Shown: one piece after another, positions 9,501 to 19,760 of the stretch
Layout: every line of letters begins with the position of its first letter
How positions within the stretch are numbered: the stretch's first letter is position 1
DNA from: Globisporangium splendens
Taxonomy: Eukaryota > Oomycota > Peronosporomycetes > Pythiales > Pythiaceae
NCBI GenBank assembly: GCA_006386115.1
Contig: VFIW01000007.1
Location: forward strand, 1 to 64,000
Direction: 5' to 3'
Length of the DNA stretch: 64,000 nucleotides
Translations under genes and position numbers: made by a program
The notes under the pieces: model-generated
The model's database searches: none
The model's input: only the letters and a program-made list of their open reading frames with translations
What the model was told of the DNA's origin: nothing

Positions 9501-11264
9501 AAACCCTCTGGTTCCACGCAGGCACCACTTCGTTCATTGGCTGTCCCATCGGATAGTTGGAAGTCTGTGAGTATGGATTTCATATTCGGACTTCCAAGAG
9601 ACACACATGGACGCAATGGCATCCTTGTGTTGGTGGACCGATTCAGCAAGATGGTTCATCTTGCGCCTGTTTCGGACAAGATCTCTGCTGAGAAGACTGC
9701 CAAGGTCTTTGTAAACGTCGTATTCCGTCTGCACGGACTACCAGTCGAGATCGTGTCTGACCGTGACACCCGTTTCACGTCCAAGTTCTGGCGTGCACTG
9801 CTCGGACTTCTGGACACCAAGTTGTCCATGTCAACAGCGGCACACCCTGAAACGGACGGTCAAACAGAGCGAGTGAATCGCGTCCTCGAAGACGTGTTGC
9901 GCAGCTACGCAACGTCTTTCGGAGAGTGGAGTGAGTTTCTCCCTCTTGCCGAGTTTGCGTTGAACAACTCCACGCATGTCTCGACAGGTCACTCTCCATT
10001 TTATGTGAACTATGGCATTCATCCTCGAGTGCCTGCTTCCATAATGGGTGAGGTCTCTACCTTAAGCGGGGGAGGGACTCCGGCTCATGGAGACAAGCCG
10101 AAGTCGTCTTACGACCTGAATGCTGCTTCCGAGTTGAAAGCCAATTTTGACTCGATGAAACCCCTCGACGACCTAACAAGTCGTGAAGAGCAGCAAGTCG
10201 ATGACTTTATCGTGAGGAGACAAGCCGTTGTGAGGTTTGTTCGAGACGCAATCGCGAAGGCTCAGGATCTGCAAAAGGAACAAGCAGACAAGAGAGGAAG
10301 GAAGAACAAGCAAGTTTATAAGATCAATGATCTTGTATTACTTAGCACGGCGAACCTGCCTGAACATGCAGTGTCCAACTTGGGAAGTTCGAAGCTTCTG
10401 CCAAGGTTCATTGGACCGTTCAAGGTAGTGAAATGCAATGGCGATGCCTACACGCTAGACATACCTACACGCATGCGTCTACACCCAACATTTTATGTGG
10501 GTAGACTAAAGCCTTACCTTCCAAGTGGATCTGCGGATCCTACGAGATCTTCCGCAAACGATCGAGCTGATCGTGAAGTCTCTCCACTTGATTGCGAAGA
10601 GCAAACAGCTCATCGCTCTGGAGATTCTTCTCGGCGTACAGGAGTTGCAGGACGTCGAAGGGTTGGTCCTTCACTGCCTCCAACGCTTGAAGACGAGAAT
10701 GGTACTCGCCACGAAGTACCTCGAGAGCCGAACCTGCCTCTTCCACAGAGCGCAACAGGCGATCGTGAGCCAACTCACGAGACTTCTCGTTCTTCCGGAG
10801 TCGAACAAGTTCGTCCTGAACCTGTTGGAACCGCTCCTCGAAACGGGACTCCAAAGCCGAATATTGGGTGCAACCTTCTGTCGGGACATCGATCTTCGAC
10901 TCATGATCGGCGACAAGGTTCTCGAGACTCTCGCAGCGTTCCTCAAGTGTCGGACAACGCTGCTGCAAAGCCTCGATTTGCCCACGATGAGCACTCTTCC
11001 ACTTCCAGAGTCGCTCAATCGTTTTCTCGTTCAGCCCCACCCCCATTGTTAGACTCTCAGGGAGAGCATCGCTGGGTGGTTGAGTCGATTGTTGATCATC
11101 AAGATCGACCGACTCGTCGTCGAGGAAAGAAGCAGTTGAACCATCAACGCTTCTACAGAGTTCGGTGGCGTGGATATCCACCGAGCTCGGGCACGTGGGA
11201 GCCTCGTCAGACATTAGAGTCTGATGTTCCCGACGTGGTCCGCAGCTATGAGAACTGCTTGTAG
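6480..11264 (+). pseudogene. pol: Gypsy-1 Pol (PR-RT-RNase H-IN-chromodomain), one nonsense codon
   Basis: The -1 frame encodes an aspartic protease with LVDTGASNNFVR (about 6680), ending in a GMP block where TAG (6918-6920) stands in place of the tryptophan codon kept by Gypsy-2 (GMPWLKKYQP). Beyond it the frame is open for 1447 codons. RT follows with SYFDDIFVHS (about 8218), then RNase H with VVCDASDYAIG (about 8673), an integrase zinc finger (H...H...CEICQRVKP, about 9360-9500) and an integrase core (SMDFIFGLP; SDRDTRF; HPETDGQTERVNR). The integrase C-terminal module ends in HPTFYVGRLKPY. A disordered linker of about 180 residues leads to a chromodomain (HRWVVESIV...YRVRWRGYP...TWEP, about 11067-11258). 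The chromodomain probably guides integration to marked chromatin. Only the TAG stops it from being intact. Confidence 0.93.
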
Positions 11265-11706
11265 CGTCGCCAGGGGCGACACTACGACGACCAGAGCTAC
11301 GGTTCGCTCTGTCGTCAGCGGGAGTTCTTCTTTGGGCACGAGCATTGCCACGACGGAGAAGACGCTCCATCTTGTTCTCATTCTCAAGACGAACAAATGT
11401 TCGCCGTGAGTCTCTCTGGGCTGCGATGTGTTGGTTCGGATCATCGCGATCGTTGATCCGACGCCAACTGAAGAACCGCTCCTTGTAGAACTCGAGCTCC
11501 CCCTTCTTCTTCAGAATGGGAGAGATGTCGAAGAGTTCTGGAGCTGTCTGCTGTCGCTTGGACGACGGACGTTCTTCACGGTTCACTTGGTCACTTGGTC
11601 GCTTCATTGCCAATTGCAAAGTGAACTGCTCCGAAAGGTCTGCAAAAGTACGCAAGGTACTTGTGACTTTAAGGAGGGGATGATGTAATGGGCTATAACC
11701 AGCCAT
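10540..11706 (-). CDS. Gypsy-1 antisense ORF (388 codons), coiled-coil protein
   Basis: An uninterrupted minus-strand ORF starts 23 bases inside the 3' LTR (11706) or at an internal ATG (11607, MKRPSDQ). It crosses the 3' untranslated part and the chromodomain in antisense, and stops at 10540 in the Pol linker, just past the integrase end. The N-terminus has a basic RPSSKRQQ patch (possible nuclear signal). Next come LFDISPI and ELEFYKERFFSWRR, matching LYDVSTI and REEFYVDLFYSMR in the Gypsy-2 antisense ORF. The last roughly 150 residues are strongly heptad-like (LEERCESLENLVADH; LFALRNQVERLHDQLDRL). The sense strand there encodes only disordered linker. A basic plus coiled-coil antisense protein recalls retroviral antisense regulators, but no homology is claimed. 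Expression is unproven. Confidence 0.6.
   Translation of the reverse strand: MAGYSPLHHPLLKVTSTLRTFADLSEQFTLQLAMKRPSDQVNREERPSSKRQQTAPELFDISPILKKKGELEFYKERFFSWRRINDRDDPNQHIAAQRDSRRTFVRLENENKMERLLRRGNARAQRRTPADDRANRSSGRRSVAPGDATSSSHSCGPRREHQTLMSDEAPTCPSSVDIHATELCRSVDGSTASFLDDESVDLDDQQSTQPPSDALPESLTMGVGLNEKTIERLWKWKSAHRGQIEALQQRCPTLEERCESLENLVADHESKIDVPTEGCTQYSALESRFEERFQQVQDELVRLRKNEKSRELAHDRLLRSVEEAGSALEVLRGEYHSRLQALEAVKDQPFDVLQLLYAEKNLQSDELFALRNQVERLHDQLDRLRKIS
11671..11683 (+). other. Polypurine tract of Gypsy-1
   Basis: AAGGAGGGGATGA directly abuts the 3' LTR. The equivalent tract in Gypsy-2 is ACGGGGGGATGA. It is the plus-strand primer for reverse transcription. Confidence 0.85.
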
Positions 11707-12333
11707 TGCATGAAGGTGGATCTGTTCCCAGATCTAGTGTGCCACACACCACCTTCAGCCTGCATTGTGGAGACACAAATAACAAAGGGATTACAGTAAT
11801 ACAGTCCCCACATGCACGTGTGACGTCATTCGATGACCTCACGAGTGTTCTCTGTGCTGATCAGTGCAGAATGTTGTTCACATGTACTAATCAGTACAGA
11901 GTGATAACATCCATGTACTAATCAAGTACTGAGTGATGGTTCCTGCTTGGGAAACTGGGCTGGCGATGAGACCGACGTGTGTTTGCCACCTGGAGTGAGT
12001 GGCGCGAGTCAATCACTTTGCAGGGATTTTATACAAGACTTGAAGTTCAAGCTTCTAGAAGATCCCGTAGGTTCAACTTCAGTGTACCCAAGGTTTTATA
12101 TATTAGATTCATAGGTTTTATTGTGTATGTTTAGGTTTTAGTTATAAAACCTGTAGGATCCCTTGGGGTTCATTTGTAAGTAGCGACAGGAACCATAACC
12201 ATTTTTAATTCAGTTGCAAATTTTCCTTCAAGCCCTCAAGTCTTCTTCCTCCCTCCAAGTCGGGAGATCGCTTCCTCTGGCAGAAGCGTGTGTGCCGTGT
12301 TTGAGGGACTGTTGTGAACAGCGCCCTCTTACA
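11684..12333 (+). repeat. Gypsy-1 3' LTR
   Basis: A 650-bp copy of 4677-5326, from TGTAATGGGC to CCCTCTTACA. One of the two TGACGTCA boxes is mutated (TGACCTCA). The right edge cuts straight into a minus-strand gag ORF. Confidence 0.93.
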
Positions 12334-13357
12334 CCCACGCCTGCTGGCTGCCTTCGTTTTTTGCAGCGACGGCGCGCAGCTGGTTGCGAGAAGCGCTTCC
12401 AGCTGACTCCGTGCGTTGGGACCGTGGCGTCGGGCGTGGCGCCATGCACTCGTAAGCGAAGTGGCCATTCTTGCCACATCGATTGCACCGGAGCGATTTC
12501 TTCCTCGGCGTTTGAGTCGTCAGCGAGTCAACCGCAGAGAGGTCCATCGGCTCCGGTCCATTCGAGCGCGGCTTCACCGCAAAGGCTTTGAAGCCTCGCG
12601 GCGCTTGAGAGTGCGAATGAAGCTTCGATTGCTTCGCGCTGAAGTCCTCTTGGATGCTACGTGAAATAGCTTCCTCGAGCGTCTTGGGATGGTCCCGAAA
12701 CAAATAAGTCTTGATCGGACCATCGTTCAAGCCTTTCGTGTACACGGCTATCTGCGCAGCCATGTCGATGGGTTCCTCCACGACATTGGACACCAGATAG
12801 CGTGCCCTCTGAGAGTAAGCGCGGATGTCGTGCTTACCCTGACGCAGATCGAGAAGCTCAGCTCTCGATCTGAACTCGTTCATGGGTGGCTCAAACGTGA
12901 GTTTGGGCTCGGATTTGAACTCCTCGTAGGACACGAACGCAGACGGATCGTGCAGTCTGCGTCCATACGCCCACGTCTTCGCCCGCCCCGCAAGGCAGCT
13001 CATGGCAAAGGAAACCTTCAGACCCTCGTCAGCGATCTGACGAGCGTCGACAGCAGCGTCGAGCTCGACGAGCCATCGGAGAAGCGGTTCCCCTTCCCCG
13101 CCTCTGTACGGAGACACATTGAGTTTTAAAAACTCAACGCGTGGAGACTTGGCAGCAACAGATGACTGATGCTGACCGCGTCCTTGCAGCATAAAGCGCA
13201 GAGCAGCTGCTCTGTGCTCTTCCGGGGAGAGCGTGCGCAGCATGGACGCTACGACACTCTCGCCGACAACCTCTGCCATTCGCCCCAGAGCGTCCCATTC
13301 GATGGCGCTCAGGTGCGGGCAGTCTTCTCTGGTTACGCGACCACCACCGGACTCCAT
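12334..13357 (-). pseudogene. gag: Gypsy-3 Gag, truncated at its C-terminus
   Basis: A minus-strand gag of a third Gypsy family member. From ATG 13357 it shows PHLSAIEWDALGRM, YRGGEGEPLLRWLVELDAA, LAGRAKTWAYGRR, LRQGKHDIRAYSQRARYLV and one zinc knuckle, CNRCGKNGHFAYEC. The frame extends further upstream through the primer-binding site and LTR without a stop, but a start there is unlikely. It is cut at 12334 by the Gypsy-1 3' LTR, about 30 codons after the knuckle, before any stop or frameshift signal. No pol of this copy is found in the window. Confidence 0.9.
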
Positions 13358-13441
13358 GGTGGTCGTTGGCGGACTCTCTGTCGAGAATCGAGGGAGTGTG
13401 TCTACTTCAGTAGACACGGGATGGCCGTGGGAAGGACTACT

Positions 13442-13451
13442 AGTGCTACCA
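13442..13451 (-). other. Primer-binding site of Gypsy-3
   Basis: Read on the minus strand this is TGGTAGCACT, two bases after the LTR end. It is the same ten bases as in Gypsy-1 and Gypsy-2. Confidence 0.7.
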
Positions 13452-13453
13452 GG

Positions 13454-13943
13454 TGTAACGGGTCGACCGTTACGCTGGCGTACACGTGTGCGTCCGTGAG
13501 GAAGCACACAGTTGGGTGTCGCACCTAACTGGGTTTGTATAGAACGTAGCACAGGACCAGAGAAAGCTGGTCCCAATACTGCAGCGATCGTACTAGCACG
13601 AGGAAAGAATGAGAGTGTTTTTATTTTGTGTGCTTATGTCGAGCGATCTGGCTAGACCGCGAGTAAAACCTAAAACCCTGTGCAAAACCCTGATTGTTGG
13701 TTGGGAGAATTCCTACTGTTTTCCTGAGACCTGATTGGGCCAAATCCTGCCTACTTCTGTGTTATTATCCAATGATATACAAGACCTATCATACGGAATG
13801 TTGAGGGGTCTTGATGGCAGAAGAGGAGTTAGCACCCACCTGCGGTGCGGACTTAGCTGAAGTACGCACGGTGCACTTGAGAAGGAGGGTCGTACGTACT
13901 TAGTGTACGCACGTGAGGGCGTGTGGCGGGAAGCCCCGTTACA
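13454..13943 (-). repeat. Gypsy-3 5' LTR, inverted
   Basis: On the minus strand it starts TGTAACGGGGCTTCCCGCC (right edge 13943) and ends GTCGACCCGTTACA (left edge 13454), TG...CA, about 490 bp. It is followed by CC, the primer-binding site and gag. It abuts the truncated 5' LTR of Gypsy-2 with no spacer. No second LTR of this copy is visible apart from a 15-base start at 4662 in the opposite orientation. Confidence 0.8.
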
Positions 13944-14344
13944 GTTCTCGGGTCGGGAGACGGTGGGTATTCGCCCACATCGGTTTTACCACTTCTTCCA
14001 AACCCACCCACTTCCAACAGTTCGGGACACATTAATATGTGTCAATCATGAGCACTGCACGTAGCCACTTGCATTTTAGCCAATAAGAACATCCCATTGA
14101 AGTTTAATCTCATTGGATGATAGTCGGATTGGACACCCGACTATCTACCAATGAGAGACACCGTAGGTTTCAGTCACTACGATTGCATGTTAGCACTTTA
14201 ACGTTTTAATGCACTTCTCAATTTGCACGGTAACGCGCAAAGTTCCCTTCCTTCTCTTTGGACACAGCGTTACCGCTGTGCCCTTCCTCTCACCTGCGCT
14301 TCCTCAACGCACGTGTACGTCGTGTAACGGGGATTCCCGCTATA
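13944..14344 (+). repeat. Gypsy-2 5' LTR, missing its first bases
   Basis: It aligns with the 3' LTR from GTTCTCGGGT (13944) against GTTCTTGGGT (21139), continuing through the shared ATAAGAACAT and GACACCGTAG blocks to CGCTATA (14344). The first 25 or so bases present in the 3' LTR (TATAATGGGGCTTCCC...) are absent. The end CTATA replaces the expected TTACA. Confidence 0.85.
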
Positions 14345-14346
14345 CC

Positions 14347-14356
14347 TGGTAGCACT
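14347..14356 (+). other. Primer-binding site of Gypsy-2
   Basis: TGGTAGCACT, two bases after the LTR. It matches the initiator tRNA-Met 3' end over eight bases, as in Gypsy-1. Confidence 0.7.
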
Positions 14357-14394
14357 TTGTGGCCCGTCTAACCACAGAGCGAGAGCCGTCAGTA

Positions 14395-15435
14395 ATGAAT
14401 GCTGACGAAGAAGCCACGTTGGGGATCGATCCCGCGTTAACCGCGAGTCCGACAATCACGCGGAATGATTGTCTCCACTTGAGTGATCTCGAGTGGAGTG
14501 CCTTCCAACGGATGAGGACGATCATCGGCGAAAAGGCCGTGTTCGCCATCATTGCCACCCTGTCGCAGGATCAACATCGCCTCACAGCGATTGGGTCCCT
14601 GCTGAAGGAGGCAGAGGAGCGTGGGAGAGAAGCAACCCGCGCAGTTACTGCGCAGGTACAATTCCCACGACAAAAGCCTGTGAGGCTTGAAGTCGCGAAG
14701 TATGGCGGAGGAGACAAGGAGCCTCTCCTCCGATGGTTCGTCGAAATCGATGCCGCCATTCGCTCCGGACAAATCCATGACCCAGAGCAACAGGTCGATT
14801 TTGCGATGTCCAAGCTCGCTGGGAGAGCGAAGAGCTGGACATTCGGTCGACGAATGGCCGGCCACCACTGCTTCCGCACGCTTGCGGAATTCAAGAGCGA
14901 CATTCAAGCCGATTTTGAGCCACCAAAGTCGGATTCCGTACTCGCACGGAATTCCTTGAGATCCGACAGGATAGACGCGACCTTCACGCGTATATCCAAC
15001 ATGCTCGACACTTGGTATCAAATGTCGTGTCAGAGCCGATCGACATGGCGGCGCAAGTCGCCACGTTCGTGAAGGGCTTGACGGACGGTCCCGTTAAAAC
15101 CTACCTATTCCGGGAACACCCGGAAACGCTCGAGCAAGCAATCGCTCTGGCGCTTCAGGAAGACTTCAGCACGAAGCAAGCACGGCTTCACGCGAACCCC
15201 CACTGTACCGCGTAATAACGGAGCGGAGCCAATGGATCTCTCATTGGTACAAACCTCGACGGTTCGAAAGAAAACCGTCAACAAGCGCAAGCAACGCTGC
15301 CACTGCTGCCAGAAACTGGGTCACTTCTCCTACGAGTGCCGAGCGGTGCAGCCCGCTCCTCGCGTTCGAGAAACGTCTCGAACGGCTTCTTCGCGCAATG
15401 AGCGCAAAGAGTCAAAAAACGACAACCACCAGTAG
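14395..15435 (+). pseudogene. gag: Gypsy-2 Gag, two compensating frameshifts
   Basis: It starts at ATG 14395, with CLHLSDLEWSAFQRMR, YGGGDKEPLLRWFVEIDAA and LAGRAKSWTFGRR. After PPKS a single base is missing near 14934 (the other gags read a PPxSEF-type block), which pushes the capsid C-terminus one frame over (open there as ...HLVSNVVSEPIDMAAQ). A run of five C at about 15197-15201 then carries one extra base and restores the first frame before EPMDLS. The zinc knuckle CHCCQKLGHFSYEC and the slippery site follow in the correct frame. The stop TAG is at 15433-15435. Both indels involve short repeats or homopolymers and could be assembly errors. Confidence 0.88.
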
Positions 15436-15454
15436 ACGCGGGGCGCTCTACTGG
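15414..15454 (+). promoter_or_regulatory. -1 programmed ribosomal frameshift signal of Gypsy-2
   Basis: Gag codons TCA AAA AAC give A AAA AAC (15414-15420). An 8-nt spacer is followed by a perfect 8-bp stem, CCAGTAGA (15429-15436) with TCTACTGG (15447-15454), and a 10-nt loop that can pair further (GCG/CGC). The gag stop TAG is in the 5' arm. At the innermost pair Gypsy-2 has A-T where Gypsy-1 has G-C, a compensatory change. Pol is open in the -1 frame from the heptamer. Confidence 0.82.
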
Positions 15455-18400
15455 CGAATATGCATCTGGTGTGATCGTGGTGCACGAGACGCAAGCCCCC
15501 AGCGTGCATGACGCGCGCTGCTGGACTACCACGACTGCGGAAGAGCCGAGAGATCGACTCATCCAACTTGAGATAACCGTAGAGGGATTTACGACCCCTC
15601 TACGGGGACTGCTAGACACGGGTGCATCGAACAACTTTGTTCGATCGCATGTCGCCCGTGCGCTAGCGAGAGTAATTTCGGAGGAATCACGTTCCTCCGA
15701 GTCGAAGATCACCGTGCGGTTGGCAACAGGTGCCACCGTCACGACGGAGAAACACGTGACACGGCTTCGTGTCACGCATGATGGACACCAAATGGAAGGA
15801 GACTTCATTTGGCTGGATTTAGATGACAAGTTCGATGTCATCCTTGGAATGCCATGGCTGAAGAAGTATCAGCCGATCATCGATTGGAATCAACAATCGA
15901 TCAGTTACTCTGCTATGAAGCGGAACAAGGCTAACTGCCCTCTGGCGCGCAACGCGCTGTCGGTTAACGAACATGATGCAAGGGTGTGCGATGGCCCCCT
16001 TAGCACGATGTTCGAAGGCAAAGCCACCCGAAAGTCTAAAGGATAGACTTCGGTTGCTCATCGCTCTGTTCAGAAGAGCGATGACGAAGGAGAGATACCG
16101 CCAATGGAGACCTCTGATCAAGGCTCCTCGTGCGAAGTCATCAGTGTCTTGGTCACTGATGAGGATGGATCTCATATTCATGAGATGGCGTTAGAAGACC
16201 CTCCGAAGTACGCTTCGGAAGTGGTGACGCTACCCGTCATGAGCCAGAAACGGTTCATGAAAGAACTGCATCGAGGCACCCTCGAGCAGATATGTTACAT
16301 TGCTCCTCAGGAATCGAGCAATGCCAAGTCGGCAGTACAGAGACACCCACTCGATGAATGTTTCCTTGCGTCGTCATCAGTGATGGACACTGATGTGCTC
16401 GACGAGCCAACGAAGAAGGAACGATTTCAGGCTCAGGGATGGGAATCCCTGGAGGACAGTCCATTCTACGGACTATTGAAGGAGTACGAAGACGTATTCC
16501 CAGAAGAAGTTCCCAGTCGTCTTCCGACAGACAAAGGAGTTCGGCATGAGATTGATCTCAAGCCGGGAACAAAATACTGCGTCACGAGGCAATGGCCACT
16601 GCCTCGAGAGCAAGTCAAGGTGATCGACGAGTTCTTTGAAGCTCGTCGTAAAGCGGGCCAAGTGCGCGAGTCGAATTCTCCGCACTGCAGCCTCACCTTC
16701 TGTGTGAAAAAGGCCACAGGAGGTTGGAAGATCGTGCATGCGTTCAACAAGTTAAATGCGGCAACAATCCCGGCGCAAACGCCGATACCTCGCAAAGATG
16801 TCATCATTGACAGCATGCAAGGTAGTACTATCTTTAGCACGATCGATTTGAGAGATGGGTTCTATCAAATCTTGATGCGTGAAAAGGATATCCCTTTCAC
16901 AGCAGTCAGCACCCCGAGCGGGATGCTGTGGGAGTGGCTCGTAATGCCACAGGGGCTAACAAATGCTCCCGCCACATTCAATAGATGCGTCACGCAACTA
17001 TTACGTCCAGTGCGAGACTTCGCACCAAGCTATTTTGACGACGTGTTCATACACAGTCGTGCATCGGATGCTGCATCCGATGTGGAAGTGCACAAAGAGC
17101 ACCTCCGACAGCTATTAGACTTGATGCGGAAGCACAAGCTGTACGCCAACATACAAAAGTGTATGTTTGGTGTTGATGAGATCCCCGCTCTCGGTTGCTT
17201 TGTCGGCAAGAACGGAGTGCGTCCTGATCCCGAAAAGATCAAGGCGATCAACGACTGGCCCGCCCCAACAAGCCAAAAGGATCTTCGCAAGTTCCTCGGT
17301 CTTGCGACGTATCTCCATGGGTACTTGCAGAACTATGCGGGTATCATCCGACCTCTTTCATCATTACTGAAGAAAGACGTCGATTGGAAGTGGTCCGACG
17401 AATGTCAAGATGCATTCGTCAGGGTGAAAAGCAGTCTCATGGAGGCTCCGGTTCTCGCGATCGCCGATCACGAGCGACCATTCTATGTGGTCTGTGATGC
17501 ATCCGACTTTGCAATCGGATGCGCGCTCATGCAGCGCGACGATGCAGATCGAGGACGCGTGATCTGCTATCAGTCGCGTCAGCTGAAGCCAGCTGAGCGC
17601 GATTATCCGGTTCATGACAAGGAGTTGCTTGCCATGAAGTACGCTCTTACGAAGTTCAGAGTGTATTTGCTCGGAAGTAAACGGTTCACCGTTTACACTG
17701 ACCACGCTTCGCCGCGCACCGCAGTGAAGTCGCCACATCTGTCGCAGAGAATGGCCCGATGGCTTTCTTTCTTTGCGGAGTACGAGTTTGACGTCGAGTA
17801 CAAACCCGGACGGTTCAACGTGATCGCGGATGCATTATCACGTCGCCCAGACTTTGAGTCGAAAGCAAACGACTCAAAGGAAGACCGTGTGATGGCAATC
17901 ACACGGGAAAGCACGCCGACATCGTCGCTCCTCGACGATATCAAAAGAGCGTATGCGACAGATAGCGACATCAGTCGACTTGTTGCCCACTTGCCAGATC
18001 CATCTGATAAGTCGCTCAAGGCGTTGGATCCGGCTCAACGCGCTCGTCTACATCGTTACGAGATGCGCAACGATGTTCTCTACTACCGTATAGATGACAG
18101 CGACGAGCCACGCGCTGTCGTTCCAAACGATAGTGACCTTCGCAATCGTGTGATCTTTGAGCACCACGATGCGCCTTTCCGCGGTCATCCAGGACGCGAG
18201 AAAACGTATCTCGCGCTTTCCCGCGACTTCTATTGGTCCCACCAATACAAGTGGGTCCGCAAATACGTACGCACATGCGAGGTTTGCCAGCGCGTCAAGC
18301 CAGCACCGGTGACCAACGCACCGCTGCGATCACTACCAGTCCCGACGGACTGTTGGAAGTCAGTCTCGATGGACTTCATCTTCGGTCTTCCTGCTGACTC

Positions 18401-19760
18401 CAGCAAGAAGACTGGCATCCTCGTCACCGTGGATCGCTTCAGTAAGATGGTCCATCTCAGTGCTGTCCCTGCTAGCGTCACCGCAAAGCAGACGGCGCAG
18501 ATATTCCTGGATTCTGTGTTCAGACTACACGGAATGCCCACTGAAATCGTGTCGGACCGAGATCCACGATTCACAGCTGCCTTCTGGCAAGAGTTGTTCC
18601 GACTCTTGGGCACTCAGCTCAAGATGTCGACAGCTGATCATCCGCAAACAGATGGTCAGACAGAGCGTGTAAACCGCACGCTCGAGGATATTCTGCGCAG
18701 CTATGCGCATTCATTCACTCACTGGAGTGAATGTCTCCCTCTCGCAGAGTTTGCAATCAACAACTCTGTGCATGTCTCAACCGGGCACACGCCATTCTAT
18801 GTGAACGCCCTCAGGCACCCACGTGTTCCGTCCATCCTCGGTGGGATGTCCCCTCCGTCGGCGACATCTCCCTTGAGTGGGGGAGGAGTCCGCGAAGCAG
18901 CTGCTTCGGAACAAGCGAAGAGCGCGGAGATCTCGCACCATCATGGGCAGGCAACTGCTCATGCGGCGATCGTCGACAAAGACATCGCTACAACAGTGTT
19001 GCAGCGGCAAACTGTCATCCGCTTCGTCCGCGATTCAATCGCCGACGCAGTGGATGGTCAGAAAGAACAAGCGGACAAGAGTGGCCGCAAAAACACGAAC
19101 GAGTTTCGACGAAATTCGTTTGTTTTATTATCGACTGCTAACCTACCTAACAGAGTGGTGAGCAGTGACAGCAACAAGTTGCTGCCAAGATACATTGGCC
19201 CTTTTAAGGTCCTTGAAAGGATTGGGGACGCATACACGTTGGAGCTTCCTCCGACCATGCATCTACACCCGACGTTCTACGTCGGGCGTCTCAAAGCGTA
19301 TCATCGCCACGATGACTCGTTGGTCTCTTCCTCTCCAAGAGACCATGCTCACGAAGGATCCCAAGCACAAGCTTGTGATCAGCCTCGAGCCTCGAAAGAC
19401 TCCCCTCGAGCCGCTCGTGCTTCGCGATCATCTCGCTTAGCTCGGCCCGAAGTCGGAGAACCTCGTTCTCCCGCTCAGCGTACTTCAGCCGATCAAGAAG
19501 ACGCTGATCACTCTGAGGATGCGCCTCAGAGTCACGAGCAGATCTTTCCTCCTCCAGCTCCTCCGTTGCGAGACTCCGAGGGGAACCAACGCTGGATCGT
19601 GGAGAAGATACTTGCTCATCGCGATCGATCGTCGCGAGCGAAGAAGGAGCGCGTCTATCGCGTTCGTTGGCTTGGTTACCCGCCAGATCGAGATACCTGG
19701 GAACCGGCCGCGATGCTCCAAGCCGATGTTCCTGGCTTGGTGCAGCAGTACGAGAGTTGA
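15420..19760 (+). pseudogene. pol: Gypsy-2 Pol (PR-RT-RNase H-IN-chromodomain), one nonsense codon
   Basis: The protease has LLDTGASNNFVR and an intact GMPWLKKYQP. An in-frame TAG at 16044-16046 splits pol in the protease-RT spacer. Beyond it the frame is open to 19760 (1218 codons counted from ATG 16104). RT has SYFDDVFIHS (about 17030), RNase H has VVCDASDFAIG, and integrase has CEVCQRVKP, SMDFIFGLP, SDRDPRF and HPQTDGQTERVNR. The C-terminal module ends in HPTFYVGRLKAY. A linker of about 90 residues precedes the chromodomain (QRWIVEKIL...YRVRWLGYP...TWEP), which ends six residues or so before the stop. Confidence 0.93.

Larger units (their letters stand above)
4677..12333 (+). mobile_element. 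Gypsy-1: full-length chromodomain Ty3/Gypsy retrotransposon
   Basis: The order is LTR (4677-5326), primer-binding site, gag, -1 frameshift signal, protease-RT-RNase H-integrase-chromodomain, antisense ORF, polypurine tract, LTR (11684-12333). The two LTRs are both 650 bp, align without indels, and differ at roughly thirty positions by eye (about 5%), so the insertion is not recent. The flanking 5-mers (CTTAC left, CCCAC right) do not match. The left flank is a plus-strand Gypsy remnant and the right flank an interrupted minus-strand gag, so one side probably arose by recombination between elements. Pol carries one nonsense codon. Confidence 0.92.

Noticed and set aside
12334..13576. Gag start at 13576 within the Gypsy-3 LTR
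   Set aside because: That frame crosses the LTR end and primer-binding site; the conserved gag begins near ATG 13357.
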